Of a DNA stretch of 64,000 bases, positions 12,450 through 20,088 are shown piece after piece. The translations under genes were made by a program, and so were the position numbers. A model generated the notes under the pieces. It saw only the letters and a program-made list of their open reading frames with translations, searched no databases and had not been told where the DNA came from. Origin of the DNA: an uncultured Oceanisphaera sp. (lineage in GTDB: Bacteria; Pseudomonadota; Gammaproteobacteria; Enterobacterales; Aeromonadaceae); the NCBI RefSeq assembly GCF_947495715.1, contig NZ_CANLZU010000017.1:1-64000 (forward strand). Reading direction: 5' to 3'. Position 1 is the stretch's first letter; each line of letters starts with the position of its first letter.

Positions 12450-12811
12450 TACCAATTTGAATAAACAAATGATCTATTTCATTTCTGTGTAAACGTCGGA
12501 CAAAGGGTCCGCTCCGGCGACCCGCTTCGAGCACATCCCTGTGACGCTCAGCACATGACGTCCCTGTCATGTGATGGTCGGCGGAGCAGATCCCTTTGTC
12601 CTCCTGATGCTGCAGAGTCTCCTGTTGGCGCCGTCTGCGGGCAACTCGGTGTTCAGAAAGAGGCCACAGAGAACGCCTCTCACGACCGTGAAATGCCAGG
12701 GATGGCATTTCCGAGCTTACATGGATGTACTCGTAGCGTGTCGTGGGAGTCGGCTCTGTCGCCTCTGACGCTTCGACTGAATATTTGATCAGATATTTAA
12801 TCTGATTGGTA
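12450..12811 (+). mobile_element. Intergenic element copy R1 (about 360 bp, MITE-like)
   Basis: R1 begins TACCAAT and ends ATTGGTA. The two ends form an imperfect inverted repeat of about 30 bp sharing TGATC. It is flanked by TCA on both sides (12447-12449 and 12812-12814), as expected for a 3-bp target duplication. Inside is a long stem at 12499-12600 (GACAAAGGG / CCCTTTGTC) capped by CACATGAC / GTCATGTG (12552-12573). Further hairpins follow: GAAATGCCA / TGGCATTTC (12690-12711) and TACATGGATGTA (12718-12729). Short ORFs inside it are by-products of the repeat. Related copies are at 19642, 22653 and 53987. Confidence 0.85.
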
Positions 12812-12842
12812 TCACTTCTCTTCATTGTATTTTTGACATAGG

Positions 12843-13106
12843 AAAAAGGGGCAACATCATGTTGCCCCTTTTTGGGTCGTCTTGTTGGCTTGTCCGTAAA
12901 CCGGTTTGCTCCCTGCAATCCCTGACGTGCCTTATCCTTTATGGCGTTCCCTTTCCCGATCCATCGGGCTGTCCTTTGTCTTCCTGACCGCAAATCATCC
13001 TGATCTGACGCTCGTCTCCATCCTGGAGGTATCCATCGCCGCATCCTGCGGGGTTCCTTGCCTGTCCTGGCAGCCTGTCTTCCTGACCGGCTCTGCGCTT
13101 CCTGCT
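12843..13106 (-). ncRNA. csrB: CsrB-type regulatory small RNA
   Basis: Read on the minus strand, this stretch holds 18 GGA triplets in about 235 nt. Many sit in short hairpins such as CCTCCAGGATGGAG and CCGCAGGATGC, as in E. coli CsrB. It ends in a strong terminator (AAAAAGGGGCAAC / GTTGCCCCTTTTT on the plus strand, 12843-12873). Each GGA hairpin would bind the translational regulator CsrA and titrate it. A promoter is visible at 13113-13140, so the RNA would be about 264 nt, shorter than the 369 nt of E. coli CsrB. The predicted decay factor gene csrD is at 29.8 kb. No conserved protein is encoded here. Confidence 0.88.
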
Positions 13107-13112
13107 GTAAAC

Positions 13113-13140
13113 ATAGTAGCCCGATTCGCTCTCTGCTCAA
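13113..13140 (-). promoter_or_regulatory. Predicted csrB promoter
   Basis: On the minus strand TTGAGC (13140-13135) and TACTAT (13118-13113) are 16 bp apart, placing the start of transcription near 13106. I could not find a clear UvrY/GacA box (TGTAAG..CTTACA) in 13141-13300. That stretch is AT-rich and contains no gene that I can see. Confidence 0.45.
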
Positions 13141-13300
13141 TTCAAAAAACTGAAGGCATCTTGACTGTCGAATTCTCGATCATTTTTAACTAAATGATAA
13201 ATAGGGGAAAATATTTAATAGTCGGCCAATGGCGTGATCATAAAGCGCTTCTGCCTGCGTGGCTTTGAGAGATCTCGCACACGGTGGCTGGTGTTTTTCG

Positions 13301-13777
13301 CTAGTCGTTGCCTGAAGCCGCTTCGTGTTGCAGCAGCCAGGACTTGCGTGCGAGTCCTCCGGCATAACCGACCAGCTTGCCGCTGGCGCCGATGACCCGG
13401 TGACAGGGAATGATAATGGCAATGGGATTGCGACCATTGGCCAGCCCGACGGCCCGCATCGCATTGGGGTTGCCGATCAGCAGGGCCATGTCTTTGTAGC
13501 TGCGGTGTTCGCCGTGGGGAATGGTTTGCAAGGCTTGCCAGACGGCCTGCTGAAATGGTGTGCCTTTGGGCGCCAGTGGCAGTTCGAAGTGGTGACGCTG
13601 GCCGTCGAAATATTCCGTCAATTGTCGGCAGGCGGATTGCAGCAAGGGGGTGGCGGGCGCCATGTTCTGCTCGGTGTTACCGGTCTCGTCGCTGAAGCGC
13701 AGCTCTGTGATGGCATCGGGGGTGGCGCAGATGAAGAGCAAGCCCAGTGGGCTTGGCAGGGTGCAGTGGTTCGACAT
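13301..13777 (-). CDS. ogt: Methylated-DNA--protein-cysteine methyltransferase
   Basis: This 158-residue DNA repair protein removes O6-methylguanine adducts by transferring the alkyl group to its own cysteine. The reactive Cys125 lies in the family motif PCHRV. The helix-turn-helix segment GTPFQQAVWQAL and the NPIAIIIPCHR core are typical of the Ogt form, without the AdaA regulatory domain. GGAG precedes the ATG at 13777. It stands alone, with csrB downstream on the same strand and a NIF3-like gene upstream. Confidence 0.93.
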   Translation of the reverse strand: MSNHCTLPSPLGLLFICATPDAITELRFSDETGNTEQNMAPATPLLQSACRQLTEYFDGQRHHFELPLAPKGTPFQQAVWQALQTIPHGEHRSYKDMALLIGNPNAMRAVGLANGRNPIAIIIPCHRVIGASGKLVGYAGGLARKSWLLQHEAASGND

Positions 13778-13839
13778 GGCAGACTCCGAAGTGACGAGGG
13801 GATACCCTGATTGTATCCCTCTTGTCGTCGGCGGTGGCG

Positions 13840-14151
13840 TTAAAATTCGCTCAGTGGCCAGGCGTCGAAGGCGGGCTCTTCATAAGGGTGAGCCTGGCGC
13901 AGGGCCGTTACGGCGGCGCGGATCAGCTGATCCTCGCACACCAGCTCGACCCGCACCTCTGCTACCCGCTCCAGGGCGCCGGTCTCGCCGATGAAGGGGT
14001 TGGCGCCGGTCTGGGGCCGAAACTGGCCGTTGCCGCGGGTTTCGAAGCAGCACCGGTCGTAGTCGCCTATTTTGCCGGCACCGGTGGCGAACACCGCCGC
14101 CTTGACCGGTTCAAGATGAGATTCGGGTACGAAAAATACCAGCTTGTACAT
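13840..14151 (-). CDS. Stand-alone NIF3/YqfO C-terminal-type domain protein
   Basis: The 103-residue protein opens with MYKLVFFVPESHLEPVKAA and carries the middle FETRGNGQFRPQTGANPFIG and the late HPYEEPAFD. These are hallmarks of the CutA-like domain inserted in YqfO-type NIF3 proteins, found here alone. The fold resembles PII/CutA1 trimers. Biochemical function is unknown. It appears complete, with GGAG upstream of its start. Confidence 0.8.
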   Translation of the reverse strand: MYKLVFFVPESHLEPVKAAVFATGAGKIGDYDRCCFETRGNGQFRPQTGANPFIGETGALERVAEVRVELVCEDQLIRAAVTALRQAHPYEEPAFDAWPLSEF

Positions 14152-14169
14152 GGATGACTCCTCGGAGAC

Positions 14170-14307
14170 TCAGGGGTGGGATTTCTTCAGGAATCGGGCG
14201 GCCAGCACGATATGCAGGCCGTTGACCTTGCCTTCGATATGCTCGGTGGCACCGCACAGCTCACAACGGCTGCCGCTGCGTTGCTGTCATTGTTGTTCTA
14301 TGGTCAT
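14170..14307 (-). pseudogene. Broken small zinc-ribbon gene (PhnA/YjdM N-terminus-like)
   Basis: On the minus strand an ATG at 14307 with GGAG upstream is followed by MTIEQQ, a TGA (14289-14287), and then QQRSGSRCELCGATEH and a further 22 codons to a TGA at 14172. The CELCGATE motif resembles the N-terminal zinc ribbon of PhnA/YjdM-type proteins, which are much longer. The gene looks both interrupted and shortened. No in-frame ATG, GTG or TTG follows the internal stop before the conserved part. A sequencing error is possible. Confidence 0.45.
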
Positions 14308-14446
14308 GATGAGGACTCCGGCACGAAGATAAATATCGCGCGATCCTGAAATCCTAGCATAAAGCCGGGTACTTGTTGTGGTGATGGGGGCAATGGCAGA
14401 CAATGGTAGGCTCATATGAGTTTATTGTCGAACGGGGCCGAACAGC

Positions 14447-15565
14447 ATGAGCGGAACGAGCGCAGCACTGACCGTGACCACCGGCGACCAGCCCTGTGCC
14501 TGCCTGCAGGGATCCTGGATCCTGGCGCAGTATGCACAACTGGTGCGTACTGTGGCGTCGCCGGCAGTGCCGGTGGTGTGTCTGGACGCCTCGGGCCTTA
14601 CCGAGCTGGACACCGCCGGTGCTGCCCTGCTGGTGAAGTTGCTGGGTGCGGACGCCCTGTGCCGCATGTTGCCGGATGCCACAGGGCTGTCTGCCGAGCG
14701 CCGGGCACTGTTGCTTGCGGTGGCGAGTGCCATGGCCGGCCAGGAAGCTTTGCCGCCCACCGTCTCTCGCTGGAGCGACGGCCTGGCCCGGCTGGGTGAG
14801 CGGATGCTGAGTGGCTGGCAGCAGCTGATCATGTTGCTTGGTTTCATGGGCCTGACTCTGAGTACCCTGGTGGTGTCGATAGTCCGTCCGCGGCGCTGGC
14901 GGCTCACCGCCCTGGTGGCGCAAATGCATCAGTGCGGCCTCAATGCGGTGCCCATCGTCGCCTTGCTCACCTTTCTGGTGGGCGCCGTGGTGGCGTTTCT
15001 CGGCGCCACCGTGCTGGCGAACTTCGGCGCCACCATCTATACGGTCGATCTGGTGGCCTATTCTTTTCTGCGCGAATTCGGGGTGCTGCTGACCGCTATT
15101 CTGCTGGCCGGCCGTACCGCCAGTGCCTTTACCGCCCAGCTCGGTTCGATGAAGGTGAATGAAGAGCTGGACGCATTGCGCACCCAGGGACTGGATCCCA
15201 TCGAGCTGCTGGTGCTGCCGCGGCTGCTGGCGCTGGTGCTGACCTTGCCGTTGCTGACCTTTATCGCCATGCTCTCGGGCATGGTCGGCGGCGCCATGGT
15301 GTCGTTGCTGTCACTCGATATTTCTCTGGCCCAGTATCTGGCGATAGTGCAACAGGTGCCGGTGCGGCATTTTCTGGTAGGCATGGGCAAGGCGCCGCTG
15401 TTTGCCCTGCTGATTGCACTGATTGGCTGCCTGGAAGGATTCAAGGTCGGCGGCAGCGCCCAGTCGGTGGGCGAGCACACTACCTCCAGCGTGGTGCAGT
15501 CGATCTTCGTGGTGATATTGCTGGATGCGATTGCCGCACTTTTTTTGATGGAGATGGACTGGTGA
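14447..15565 (+). CDS. MlaE-type ABC permease with N-terminal STAS-like domain
   Basis: The 372-residue protein combines an N-terminal STAS-like region (about residues 10-95, with VVCLDASGLTELDTAGAALL) and a YrbE/MlaE permease domain with five or so membrane segments. The permease motif REFGVLLTAILLAGRTASAF is clear. In the canonical system the STAS part is a separate protein, MlaB. It forms a unit with the next three genes: its stop overlaps the next start (GTGA), and an ATPase, an MCE protein and a lipoprotein follow. Predicted role is lipid movement between the inner and outer membranes; direction and cargo are unknown. Confidence 0.87.
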   Translation: MSGTSAALTVTTGDQPCACLQGSWILAQYAQLVRTVASPAVPVVCLDASGLTELDTAGAALLVKLLGADALCRMLPDATGLSAERRALLLAVASAMAGQEALPPTVSRWSDGLARLGERMLSGWQQLIMLLGFMGLTLSTLVVSIVRPRRWRLTALVAQMHQCGLNAVPIVALLTFLVGAVVAFLGATVLANFGATIYTVDLVAYSFLREFGVLLTAILLAGRTASAFTAQLGSMKVNEELDALRTQGLDPIELLVLPRLLALVLTLPLLTFIAMLSGMVGGAMVSLLSLDISLAQYLAIVQQVPVRHFLVGMGKAPLFALLIALIGCLEGFKVGGSAQSVGEHTTSSVVQSIFVVILLDAIAALFLMEMDW

Positions 15566-16353
15566 GGCAAACCGGCGACGTGGTGATTCAGGTGCGGGGG
15601 CTCGACAATCGATTCGGCACGCATGCGGTGCACCAAGGGCTGGATCTGGACGTTTACCGGGGCGAGATCCTCGGGGTGGTCGGTGGATCCGGCACCGGCA
15701 AGTCGGTACTGCTGCGATCCATTGTGGGTCTGCGCCGGCCCAGTGGTGGTGAGGTGCGGTTACTGGGCCAGAATCTGCTGGCCTTGCCGGAGCAGGAGCG
15801 GGTGCGGCTGGAGCGACGCATGGGGGTGCTGTTTCAAAAGGGCGCCTTGTTTTCTTCGCTGACGGTCGCCGAGAATATCGCACTGGCGTTGATCGAGCAG
15901 ACGGGGTTGTCGCGCGCCGATGCGGCTTATCTGGCGTCGGTCAAGCTGGCGCTGGTGGGCTTGCCGGCCAAGGCGGCGGCCCTGTATCCGTCCGAATTGT
16001 CCGGCGGCATGATCAAGCGGGCGGCGCTGGCCCGGGCGCTGGCGCTGGATCCGGATGTGTTGTTTCTCGACGAGCCCACCGCCGGCCTGGATCCCATCGC
16101 GGCGGCGGCCTTCGATCGGTTACTGTTGACGCTGCGCGATGCGCTCAATCTGACGGTGTTTCTGGTCACGCACGATCTGGATACCCTTTATGCCTGTTGT
16201 GATCGGGTAGCGGTGTTGTCACGCAAGCGAGTTCTGGTCGCTGACCGGCTGGCGGTGGTGGCCGCCACCGATGATGCCTGGATACAGGATTACTTTCATG
16301 GCCCCCGCGGCCGGGCCGCGAGTCAGGCGGTCGACGCCGCCTTCAAGGAGTAA
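15562..16353 (+). CDS. MlaF-type ABC transporter ATPase
   Basis: The 263-residue cytoplasmic ATPase has Walker A GGSGTGKS (near residue 39), the ABC signature LSGGM and Walker B VLFLDEPTAGLDP. The Q-loop region VLFQKGALFSSLTV is the MlaF-type variant. It starts with GTG at 15562, overlapping the permease stop by 3 bases, so translation is probably coupled. It would power the STAS-MlaE permease upstream. A paralogue, canonical mlaF, is at 54.5 kb. Confidence 0.9.
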   Translation: MRQTGDVVIQVRGLDNRFGTHAVHQGLDLDVYRGEILGVVGGSGTGKSVLLRSIVGLRRPSGGEVRLLGQNLLALPEQERVRLERRMGVLFQKGALFSSLTVAENIALALIEQTGLSRADAAYLASVKLALVGLPAKAAALYPSELSGGMIKRAALARALALDPDVLFLDEPTAGLDPIAAAAFDRLLLTLRDALNLTVFLVTHDLDTLYACCDRVAVLSRKRVLVADRLAVVAATDDAWIQDYFHGPRGRAASQAVDAAFKE

Positions 16354-16356
16354 GCA

Positions 16357-17295
16357 ATGGAAACCCGTGCACATCATGTGCTGATTGGCTTTTTTACCCT
16401 GATGGTCGCCGCCGGTGTGCTGTTGTTCGCGCTCTGGCTGGCCAGAGCCGGCAGCCAGCAGGACTTCCGGCTGTACGATATCGTGTTTCGGGAGCCGGTC
16501 AGCGGGCTGACGGTGGGCAGTGCGGTGGAGTACAGCGGCATTCGAGTGGGAGAGGTAGAAAATCTGTCTCTGGATCCCCAGGATCCGCGTCGGGTTCTGG
16601 CCCGGGTACGCATCGCCCGGCAGACGCCGGTCAAATCCGACACCCGAGCCCGGCTGGCGCTGGCCAATATTACCGGCGCCGCCAACATTCAGCTGAGTGA
16701 AGGCTCTCCCGCCAGTCCGGCGTTGCAGGCAGAAGGCGATGCCATACCGGTGATCCTGGCCGATCCTTCCCCCATCGCTCGCCTGCGGGTGAACAGCGAA
16801 GAGCTGCTGGTCGGCATCAAGTCGCTGATCGATAACGCCAATCAGTTGTTCTCGGCGGAAAACAGCCGGCATCTCGGCCGCGTGCTGGCCAATCTGGATC
16901 AAGCCACCGGCGTGATTGCCGAGCGGAAAGACGAACTTGGCCAGGGAGTGGCGGATCTGGCCGAGGCCAGCCGGCAGATGAAGATCACCATGAGCCAGGC
17001 TTCCCGCCTGCTCGGCCAGCTTGAGGATCGGCTCGAAGGAAGGGGCGATCGTCTGCTCGCCAATGCGGATCGCAGCCTGGCGTCTCTCGATCGATTCAGT
17101 CGTAACCTCGATCGCCTGCTGGCCGATAACCAGCAGGCGCTGGGCTCGGGGTTGCAGAGTATGGCCGAGCTGGAACCGACCCTGAAGGAGTTGCGCCGCA
17201 CACTGGCAACTCTGGGCGAGGTAGCCCGCAAGCTGGAGCAGAATCCGGCCGATTTTCTGCTGGGTGGTGAAGACATTAAGGAGTTTCAACCATGA
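16357..17295 (+). CDS. MCE-domain (MlaD family) lipid-binding protein
   Basis: The 312-residue protein has one N-terminal membrane helix (about residues 8-30) and one MCE domain (about 38-120, with PVSGLTVGSAVEYSGIRVGEV). A long C-terminal helical region with coiled-coil character (about 150-300) follows. It is twice the length of canonical MlaD (157 residues at 56.1 kb). A single MCE domain plus helical extension is the layout of proteins that form a hexameric ring with a periplasmic needle. It lies 3 bp after the ATPase and overlaps the lipoprotein start. Confidence 0.88.
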   Translation: METRAHHVLIGFFTLMVAAGVLLFALWLARAGSQQDFRLYDIVFREPVSGLTVGSAVEYSGIRVGEVENLSLDPQDPRRVLARVRIARQTPVKSDTRARLALANITGAANIQLSEGSPASPALQAEGDAIPVILADPSPIARLRVNSEELLVGIKSLIDNANQLFSAENSRHLGRVLANLDQATGVIAERKDELGQGVADLAEASRQMKITMSQASRLLGQLEDRLEGRGDRLLANADRSLASLDRFSRNLDRLLADNQQALGSGLQSMAELEPTLKELRRTLATLGEVARKLEQNPADFLLGGEDIKEFQP

Positions 17296-17897
17296 TGGCG
17301 ATACGACGCTGGTCTTTCCTGTTGCCGGTCATGCTGCTGCTGAGTGGCTGCAGCCTGCTGCCGGCATCCCCGCCGGTCACCTTCTATCGTCTGCCGCCCC
17401 CCGTTCCGGTACCGAGCCCGGCGGAGAAGGTGGATCTGACGCTACGCATCACCCGGCCCGAGGCCAGCGGCCTGCTGGCCGGTAACCGTATCCTGGTGGT
17501 GCCTCAAGGCAATCAGCTCGGCGCTTATCAGGGCGTGCGCTGGATGTCGCCGGTGCCGGTATTGTGGCGGGATCAGTTGATCGAGGCGTTTCAGCAGGAT
17601 GGCCGTCTTCGTCACGTGGGCAGCGACGATGACAACTTGCCAGCCGATATGGAGCTGGGGGGCGTGTTGCGCGCCTTTCAAAGCGAATACCGTCAGGGTA
17701 GTCCCGTGGTGGTTATACGCTTCGATGCCCGGCTGCTGGCCTCGAACCGGCGCACCCTGCTGGCCAGCCGACGCTTCGAGGCCAGTGTCATAGCGCAGGA
17801 TGCAGAGGTCTCGGCGGTAGTGGCGGCGTTTGGGGTGGCCCATGAACGGCTGGCGCGGGAGTTGCTCGACTGGCTGCTGGTCACAGGGCGGCAATAA
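17292..17897 (+). CDS. ABC-type transport auxiliary lipoprotein (PqiC-like)
   Basis: The 201-residue lipoprotein has signal peptide and lipobox LLSGC (Cys near residue 20). It belongs to the ABC-type transport auxiliary lipoprotein family that includes PqiC. It is probably the outer-membrane partner of the MCE protein encoded just upstream, with which its start overlaps by 4 bases. The body has the family pattern YRLPPP early and WRDQLIEAFQQ in the middle. It completes a four-gene transport unit (14447-17897). Confidence 0.83.
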   Translation: MMAIRRWSFLLPVMLLLSGCSLLPASPPVTFYRLPPPVPVPSPAEKVDLTLRITRPEASGLLAGNRILVVPQGNQLGAYQGVRWMSPVPVLWRDQLIEAFQQDGRLRHVGSDDDNLPADMELGGVLRAFQSEYRQGSPVVVIRFDARLLASNRRTLLASRRFEASVIAQDAEVSAVVAAFGVAHERLARELLDWLLVTGRQ

Positions 17898-17900
17898 CCG

Positions 17901-19613
17901 ATGAAGCCGACAACCAGCCGATTTCACCGGTTTTTTGCCGGCCCCTCGCACAGCCTGCTGCCGCTGGTGCTGATGGGCGGGGTAATCGGGGTCGCTGCCG
18001 GTCTGGTGATGTTCGGTTTTCTGAGTCTGCTGAATCTGACTCTGGGCTGGCTGAACGGTGCCAACCTGGAAGATTTCGAATCTCTGTCGCCCTGGTGGCG
18101 GTTGGGGCTGCCGGTGCTGGGCAGTCTGTTGCTGATCCTGCTTTACCGCCTGACCCCGGTGTCGGGCCAGACAGTCGGACTGGCCTATGTGCTGGAGCGG
18201 CTGCAGTTTGGTCGCGGCCAGCTGCCGGCGGCCAATACCGCCTTTCAGTTCATGGCGGCGCTGATCGCACTCGGTACCGGTCACAGCGTCGGCCGCGAAG
18301 GGCCGGCGGTGCACATGGGCGCCGGTATCGGCAGCCTGCTGGGGCAATATACGAGCCGGCCCCCGAGTCAGCAGCGGTTGCTGATTGGCTGCGGTACGGC
18401 GGCGGCCATTTCCGCCGCCTTCAATACACCCCTGGCCGGGGTGCTGTTCGCGATGGAAGTGGTGTTGATGGAGTACAGCCTGCTGGGGTTTGCTCCCATT
18501 ATCGCCGCCGCCATCAGCGCCTCGGCCTTTAGCGGCGTGCTGATCGGGTCTCACTCGGTGTTGCAGCCGGTCCGATTGTCACTGGCGGGCTATGGTGATA
18601 TTCCCGGCCTGCTGCTCACCGGACTCTGGATAGGATTGGTGGCGGTGCTGTTTCATTATCTGGTTCGGCTGTTTCTTCGTTTTCCGCTCAAGAGCCGGGC
18701 GCTCAGGTTGTTGCTGGCCGGCGTAATCACCGGCGGGCTGGCGCTGTTTGTTCCGCAGATTCTCGGCTCGGGCTATGACACCATCAATGCCACCCTGAGC
18801 CATCAGTTGCCCTGGCTGCTCTTGTTGTTGATTCTGGGTGCCAAGTTGATTGCCACGGCCGCCGCCATCGGTCTGGGGGTGCCGGGTGGTCAGATAGCCC
18901 CCATGCTGATGCTGGGGGTCTGTGCCGGTGGCGTGGCGGGCGCCCTGGTGCCGGGCACTTCCGAGCCGGGCCTCTATGCCCTGCTGGGCATGGCGGCCAT
19001 GATGGGGGCCGTACTGCATGCGCCCCTGGCGGCGCTAGCCACGGTACTGGAGCTGTCGCTCAGCGCCGAGGCCATGTTTCCGGCGATGACGGTGGTGCTT
19101 ACAGCCAATCTGGTCTGCCAGCATGGCTTTCGGCAGCCGTCGCTGCTGCTGACCCTGCTCAAGGAGCGGGGCCGCCTGCTGCAAACTCATCCGCTGCGCA
19201 CCGCCCTGGCCCAGCGTTATCTGTCCGAGCTGGCTCGTTTTGATTTTTCCGGGTTTGATACCGAGCAGGATGCCCATCATCTGGATGCGGTGCTCGAACA
19301 GAAGCTGCCCTGGGTCGTGGTTCGCCAGGGAGAGTATCGCTACCTGATTGAGGGAGAAGCATTTGCGAAAGTCGGTCTAATCTGGCGGGAGCAAAAGCAA
19401 GAGCAGCCCCTGCACCAGGCACTGGCACCCTTGCTGAGTGATCGTTTACGGCTGATTGAGTTGACCGAAGATGCCTCGCTGCTGACGGCGCTCAAGACGC
19501 TGCAGCAGGAAGAAACCGCCGGCTTTTTGCTGCCGGTTGGCCGTCGGGGGCTGGGGCTGGTGACACGCCGCCGGCTGGTGACGATGCTGACCACGGATGA
19601 TCCCATTCAGTAA
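17901..19613 (+). CDS. ClC-type chloride channel/transporter
   Basis: The 570-residue membrane protein has the ClC core: GREGPAVHMG with the gating glutamate at residue 133, FNTPLAGVLFAMEVV with the inner glutamate, and LGVPGGQIAPMLMLG. The usual GSGIP selectivity motif is not visible at its expected place, where the sequence reads VSGQTVGLAYV. The C-terminal 130 residues form a soluble region that could be a degenerate CBS-like regulatory part. It begins 3 bp after the lipoprotein gene, so it probably shares the transcript of the MCE unit. Confidence 0.88.
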   Translation: MKPTTSRFHRFFAGPSHSLLPLVLMGGVIGVAAGLVMFGFLSLLNLTLGWLNGANLEDFESLSPWWRLGLPVLGSLLLILLYRLTPVSGQTVGLAYVLERLQFGRGQLPAANTAFQFMAALIALGTGHSVGREGPAVHMGAGIGSLLGQYTSRPPSQQRLLIGCGTAAAISAAFNTPLAGVLFAMEVVLMEYSLLGFAPIIAAAISASAFSGVLIGSHSVLQPVRLSLAGYGDIPGLLLTGLWIGLVAVLFHYLVRLFLRFPLKSRALRLLLAGVITGGLALFVPQILGSGYDTINATLSHQLPWLLLLLILGAKLIATAAAIGLGVPGGQIAPMLMLGVCAGGVAGALVPGTSEPGLYALLGMAAMMGAVLHAPLAALATVLELSLSAEAMFPAMTVVLTANLVCQHGFRQPSLLLTLLKERGRLLQTHPLRTALAQRYLSELARFDFSGFDTEQDAHHLDAVLEQKLPWVVVRQGEYRYLIEGEAFAKVGLIWREQKQEQPLHQALAPLLSDRLRLIELTEDASLLTALKTLQQEETAGFLLPVGRRGLGLVTRRRLVTMLTTDDPIQ

Positions 19614-19641
19614 TGTAAAAACCGTGAAGGGTAAGGTGTGA

Positions 19642-19999
19642 TACCAATCCCACTAAACAAATGATCTATTTCATTTTTGTATAAAAGTCGAACAAAGGGC
19701 CCGCTCCGCCGACTCGCCGTGAATCCTTCCCTGGAGGCTCAGCCGCGCCATCCGTGGCGCAGATGGTCGGCTGAGCAGATCCCTTTGTCCTCCTTGATGC
19801 ACCGGCGTTGCCTGTTAGCGCCGTCCACAGACAACTCGGTGCTCGAGAAGAGGCAGCAGAGATCGCCTCCCATGACCGTGAAATGCCATGGATGGCATTT
19901 CCGAGCCCCCAGGGATGGGTTTATGGCGTGTCTAGGGAGGCGGCTGTGTTGCCTCTGAGCTCGGGTTTAAAAATGATCAGATCTTTATTCAAATTGATA
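19642..19999 (+). mobile_element. Intergenic element copy R2 (about 360 bp, MITE-like)
   Basis: Same family as R1. Ends TACCAAT / ATTGATA, flanked by TGA on both sides (19639-19641 and 20000-20002). The long stem ACAAAGGG (19692) / CCCTTTGT (19781) encloses GCGCCA-TCCG-TGGCGC (19745-19760), whose stem sequence differs from R1 while pairing is kept. GAAATGCCA / TGGCATTTC is at 19880-19901 inside an outer GCCTCCC / GGGAGGC stem. With short flanks it fills the non-coding gap 19614-20088. Confidence 0.85.
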
Positions 20000-20088
20000 T
20001 GAGGCTGTCTCTTGGTCACAAATCTGCTGGCTGAGTAATCCCTGCTGCCTCTGCTTGAGCACTGAGCCATTTTTTGGTGGGGTTAGTA

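Noticed and set aside
12301..13193. ORFs across R1 and the csrB region on both strands
   Set aside because: They span the end of a real gene, a repeat and a structured RNA gene. The protein similarity between R1, R2 and R4 frames (EMPGMAFPS-like) follows from DNA repeat identity.
14287..14289. Selenocysteine codon in the small zinc-ribbon gene
   Set aside because: The TGA is not at a cysteine position of the motif, lies at codon 7, and no SECIS-like hairpin is evident just after it.
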